The translations under genes and the position numbers were made by a program. From Clostridia bacterium (GTDB taxonomy: Bacteria > Bacillota > Clostridia > Oscillospirales > Acutalibacteraceae): a stretch of DNA of 23,285 nt. Location of the stretch: positions 1 to 23,285 of the forward strand of contig JAILDS010000318.1 in assembly GCA_024689165.1 (NCBI GenBank), written 5' to 3'. Below are positions 21,088-23,285 of this stretch, piece after piece. Below the pieces are notes generated by a model. The model was given only the letters and a program-made list of their open reading frames with translations. It was not told the origin of the DNA and ran no database searches. Every line of letters begins with the position of its first letter. Positions within the stretch are counted from its first letter, which is position 1.

Positions 21088-22598
21088 GCTTCGTCGTGCT
21101 CTTCCCAGTTCATGGCGCGCTTGACGGCCCTCTTCCAGCCGGCATAGAGCCTGTCGCGCTCCTCGACGGGCATCGCGGGCGTGAATTCGCGGTCGACCTT
21201 CCGGATGGTCTCGATCTCTTTAAGGTCCTTCCAGAAGCCGACGGCGAGTCCGGCAAGGTAGGCCGCGCCGAGAGCGGTCGTTTCGACGACCTTCGGGCGG
21301 TTGACCGTCGTGCGGACGATATTGGCCTGTATCTGCATCATGATGTTGCTGACCGACGCGCCGCCGTCCACGCGGAGCTCCGCAAGCGGGATGCCGGAGT
21401 CGGAGACCATCGCCTCGCCGAGATCGGTCATCTGGAAGACGATCGACTCAAGCACGGCGCGGCAGATGTGCTTGTTGTTGACGCCGCGGGTCAGACCGAC
21501 GATGCAGCCCCTCGCGTACATGTCCCAGTAAGGAGCGCCGAGGCCCGTGAAGGCAGGAACGAGGTATATCCCGTTCGCGTCGGGAACGTCGGCGGCGTAT
21601 TTGTCGCACTCGGGGGCGTTTTTGATCAGCTTCATCTCGTCCCTGAGCCACTGGATGACTGCGCCCGCGTTGAAGGCGGAGCCCTCAAGGTCGTAGGTCA
21701 CCTTGCCGCCCAGACCCCAGGCGATGCCGGAGATGAGGTTGTTCTTCGAGTAAACGCGTTTTTCTCCGGTGTTCATCAGAAGGAAACAGCCCGTGCCGTA
21801 GGTGTTTTTGGCCTGGCCCTCGCTGAAGCAGGCCTGCCCGAAAAGGGCAGCTTGCTGGTCGCCTATCGCGCTGGAAATGGGCACGCCCGCCAGCGATTCA
21901 ACGCCGGGTATGCCGGGGGCGACGGCGCCGTAGATCTCGCTCGATTCCGCGACGCGCGGCAGGATGGACATGGGGATGTCGAGTATCTTGCACAGCTCCG
22001 GGTCCCAGCACAGCTTGTTGATGTCGAAGAGCATCGTTCTTGCGGCGTTGGTGTAATCGGTAACGTGCACCCTGCCGCCGGTGAGGTTCCAGATCAGCCA
22101 CGTGTCTACCGTGCCGAAGAGGAGCTGTCCCTTGTCCGCGAGCTCGCGAGCCTCGGGTACGTTGTCGAGGATCCATTTGATCTTCGTCGCGGAAAAATAC
22201 GCGTCGATTATAAGGCCGGTCTTCTCCTTTACCATGTCGGTAAGACCGTCCCTGACCAGCTGGGACGCTATGTCCGCAGTCCTTCTGCACTGCCAGACTA
22301 TGGCGTTGTAGACGGGCTTGCCGGTGGTCTTGTCCCACAGGATCGTGGTCTCGCGCTGGTTGGTGACGCCTATCGCGGCGATGTCCTTCGCTTCGATGTT
22401 GCCTTCGACGATGGCGTCCACAAGGCTTCTGAGCTGGCTCTTGTAGATCTCGTCCGGGTTGTGTTCCACCCAGCCCGCGCGGGGATAGATCTGAGGATAT
22501 TCGTACTGGGCTTTGGTGACGATATTGCCGCCTTTGTCAAAGACGATGGTTCTTGAGCTGGTAGTTCCCTGGTCGAGGGCGATAACGTATTTTGACAT
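21084..22598 (-). CDS. glpK: Glycerol kinase
   Basis: 504 residues, normal length for GlpK. It phosphorylates glycerol to sn-glycerol 3-phosphate, entering glycolysis or lipid synthesis. FGGY-kinase features are clear: LDQGTTSSRTIVFD at the N-terminus, GVTNQRETTILWD, the GTVDTWLIWNLTGG segment, IGDQQAALFGQ, and VDGGASVSNIMMQIQA near the C-terminus. In Enterococcus the activation loop carries HFYG with the His phosphorylated by HPr; here that loop reads SSEIYGAVAPGIPGVESLAGVP with no His, like enzymes not activated through HPr. The ATG has an AGGGAG Shine-Dalgarno. It is first in a two-gene operon. Confidence 0.97.
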   Translation of the reverse strand: MSKYVIALDQGTTSSRTIVFDKGGNIVTKAQYEYPQIYPRAGWVEHNPDEIYKSQLRSLVDAIVEGNIEAKDIAAIGVTNQRETTILWDKTTGKPVYNAIVWQCRRTADIASQLVRDGLTDMVKEKTGLIIDAYFSATKIKWILDNVPEARELADKGQLLFGTVDTWLIWNLTGGRVHVTDYTNAARTMLFDINKLCWDPELCKILDIPMSILPRVAESSEIYGAVAPGIPGVESLAGVPISSAIGDQQAALFGQACFSEGQAKNTYGTGCFLLMNTGEKRVYSKNNLISGIAWGLGGKVTYDLEGSAFNAGAVIQWLRDEMKLIKNAPECDKYAADVPDANGIYLVPAFTGLGAPYWDMYARGCIVGLTRGVNNKHICRAVLESIVFQMTDLGEAMVSDSGIPLAELRVDGGASVSNIMMQIQANIVRTTVNRPKVVETTALGAAYLAGLAVGFWKDLKEIETIRKVDREFTPAMPVEERDRLYAGWKRAVKRAMNWEEHDEA

Positions 22599-22635
22599 AA
22601 ATAACTCCCTTTCGGAAAAATATAGACAAATTTAC

Positions 22636-22662
22636 TTTATACGATTCTCTCCGTTTTGTCAA
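22636..22662 (-). promoter_or_regulatory. Promoter of glpK-isomerase
   Basis: On the minus strand, -35 TTGACA (22657-22662) is perfect. The -10 is TATAAA at 22636-22641 with a 15-bp spacer, or TAAAGT at 22634-22639 with 17 bp. The start codon is at 22598. The non-optimal spacing leaves room for regulation; the -35 is only 3 bp from the -35 of the divergent gene. Confidence 0.65.
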
Positions 22663-22665
22663 TGC

Positions 22666-22694
22666 TTTACAAGCGATAATATTTATGGTATGAT
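22666..22694 (+). promoter_or_regulatory. Promoter of the nucleotidyltransferase-family gene
   Basis: -35 TTTACA (22666-22671) and -10 TATGAT (22689-22694) have a 17-bp spacer. The predicted start is about 22701, which excludes the in-frame ATG at 22690 inside the -10 box. Confidence 0.75.
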
Positions 22695-22719
22695 CCGAAA
22701 AGAAAGGACGCGTGAAGTA

Positions 22720-23285
22720 TTGAAGGATCCCGATATATCCGCCGCTCCTGACGACGGGAGGAAAGCTCTGCTCGGGCTGCTGTCAAGCTCTTTGTTCGGC
22801 GCGCAGGCGCCGGACCTTTCCGGTTGTTTTGCCCGTACAGCTCTCGAGGCGCAGTCGCAGGGGGTATTCCTGACGGCGATGCAGAACGCGGACGCTTCGG
22901 CCGAGCCGCCGGAGGCGAGAGCGGAGCTGCATGCCCACGTCAGAGGGCTTTTGGAAAAGAACATCGCGCTCGGCGCGGCTCACGTCGGCTTGAGCTCCCT
23001 GCTTGAAAACGCCGGGATACGGTTCGTAATGATCAAGGGCTTCGCGAGCGCGGCTTATTACCCCGCGCCGGAGCTGCGGCAGTGCGGCGACGTGGATTTC
23101 TGCGTCGAGCCCTCAGACGTCGGGAAAACGGAGGCTTTGCTGAGGAACGAAGGCTTTGTCCCGGAGAAGCTCAGTCACGGCGTGCACCACGTTTTTTCAA
23201 AGGACGGCGCGCGTTACGAGCTGCACTTCGGCATTCCCGGAATGCCGTCGGGTGAGGCGGGGGAGCGGTGCAGCGTGTATTTTTC
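22720..23285 (+). CDS. Nucleotidyltransferase family protein, N-terminal part (3' end outside window)
   Basis: About 188 residues are visible; the frame stays open to the window end. The segment VMIKGFASAAYYPAPELRQCGDVDFCVEPSDV (residues about 104-135) is the G-x-A-x-x-x-x-Y-x-x-x-x-x-R-x-x-x-D-x-D pattern of the uncharacterised NTP_transf_5-type family often linked to surface-polysaccharide clusters; the Asp pair Asp126/Asp128 fits metal binding. HVFSKDGARYELHF follows. The proposed start is TTG at 22720 with AAAGGA about 11 nt upstream; the ATG at 22690 is in frame but sits in the promoter. Function is not known. Confidence 0.75.
   Translation, partial: MKDPDISAAPDDGRKALLGLLSSSLFGAQAPDLSGCFARTALEAQSQGVFLTAMQNADASAEPPEARAELHAHVRGLLEKNIALGAAHVGLSSLLENAGIRFVMIKGFASAAYYPAPELRQCGDVDFCVEPSDVGKTEALLRNEGFVPEKLSHGVHHVFSKDGARYELHFGIPGMPSGEAGERCSVYF

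Overview
The window is GC-rich (well over half G+C by eye), densely coded chromosomal DNA. Overlapping stop/start pairs, strong Shine-Dalgarno sites, a short Alu-less SRP RNA just upstream of dnaX-ybaB-recR, an IorAB pair and complete nickel-pincer genes point to an anaerobic Bacillota, most likely an uncultured Clostridia/Oscillospirales-type bacterium from a gut-like habitat. The taxonomy is inference.

Layout. 1-1130: an accessory border with the 3' part of a tyrosine recombinase, a tRNA-Ser(CGA) gene on the minus strand, and an exact 41-bp duplicate of the tRNA 5' half 170 bp away, which looks like an attachment-site scar. 1156-4000 (minus): larB-larC-larE, for the nickel pincer cofactor; no larA is present. 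4072-4811 (minus): two coupled small membrane proteins of unknown function behind a perfect consensus promoter. 4865-8991 (minus): a five-gene overlapping operon of a lipoprotein, dut, a degenerate FAD-linked oxidase, tcdA and a ttcA-family gene. A 161-bp fold-back sequence (9065-9225) separates it from an alpha/beta hydrolase (9224-10057, minus).

10195-12500 (plus): iorAB, for oxidative decarboxylation of aryl-pyruvates during amino-acid fermentation, divergent from the hydrolase. 12558-17220 (minus): a polysaccharide pyruvyl transferase-family gene, recD2 and an MreB-like actin homologue in one operon, transcribed mreB-like first. 17325-20109 (plus): SRP RNA, dnaX, ybaB and recR, a classic Bacillota replication/repair block. 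20290-22598 (minus): glpK followed by an overlapping TIM-barrel sugar isomerase/epimerase. 22720-end (plus): the start of a nucleotidyltransferase-family gene.

Most of the window is housekeeping or metabolic. No CRISPR array, toxin-antitoxin pair, phage structural gene or transposase was seen. The parts that standard families do not explain are the tRNA attachment scar, the two membrane genes beside lar, the degenerate FAD oxidase, the MreB-like/RecD2/pyruvyl-transferase operon, and two structured intergenic stretches (9065-9225 and 20116-20296). No stretch over 300 bases lacks a gene; the longest gaps (565-773, 908-1155, 8992-9223 and 20110-20289) are described in the entries.
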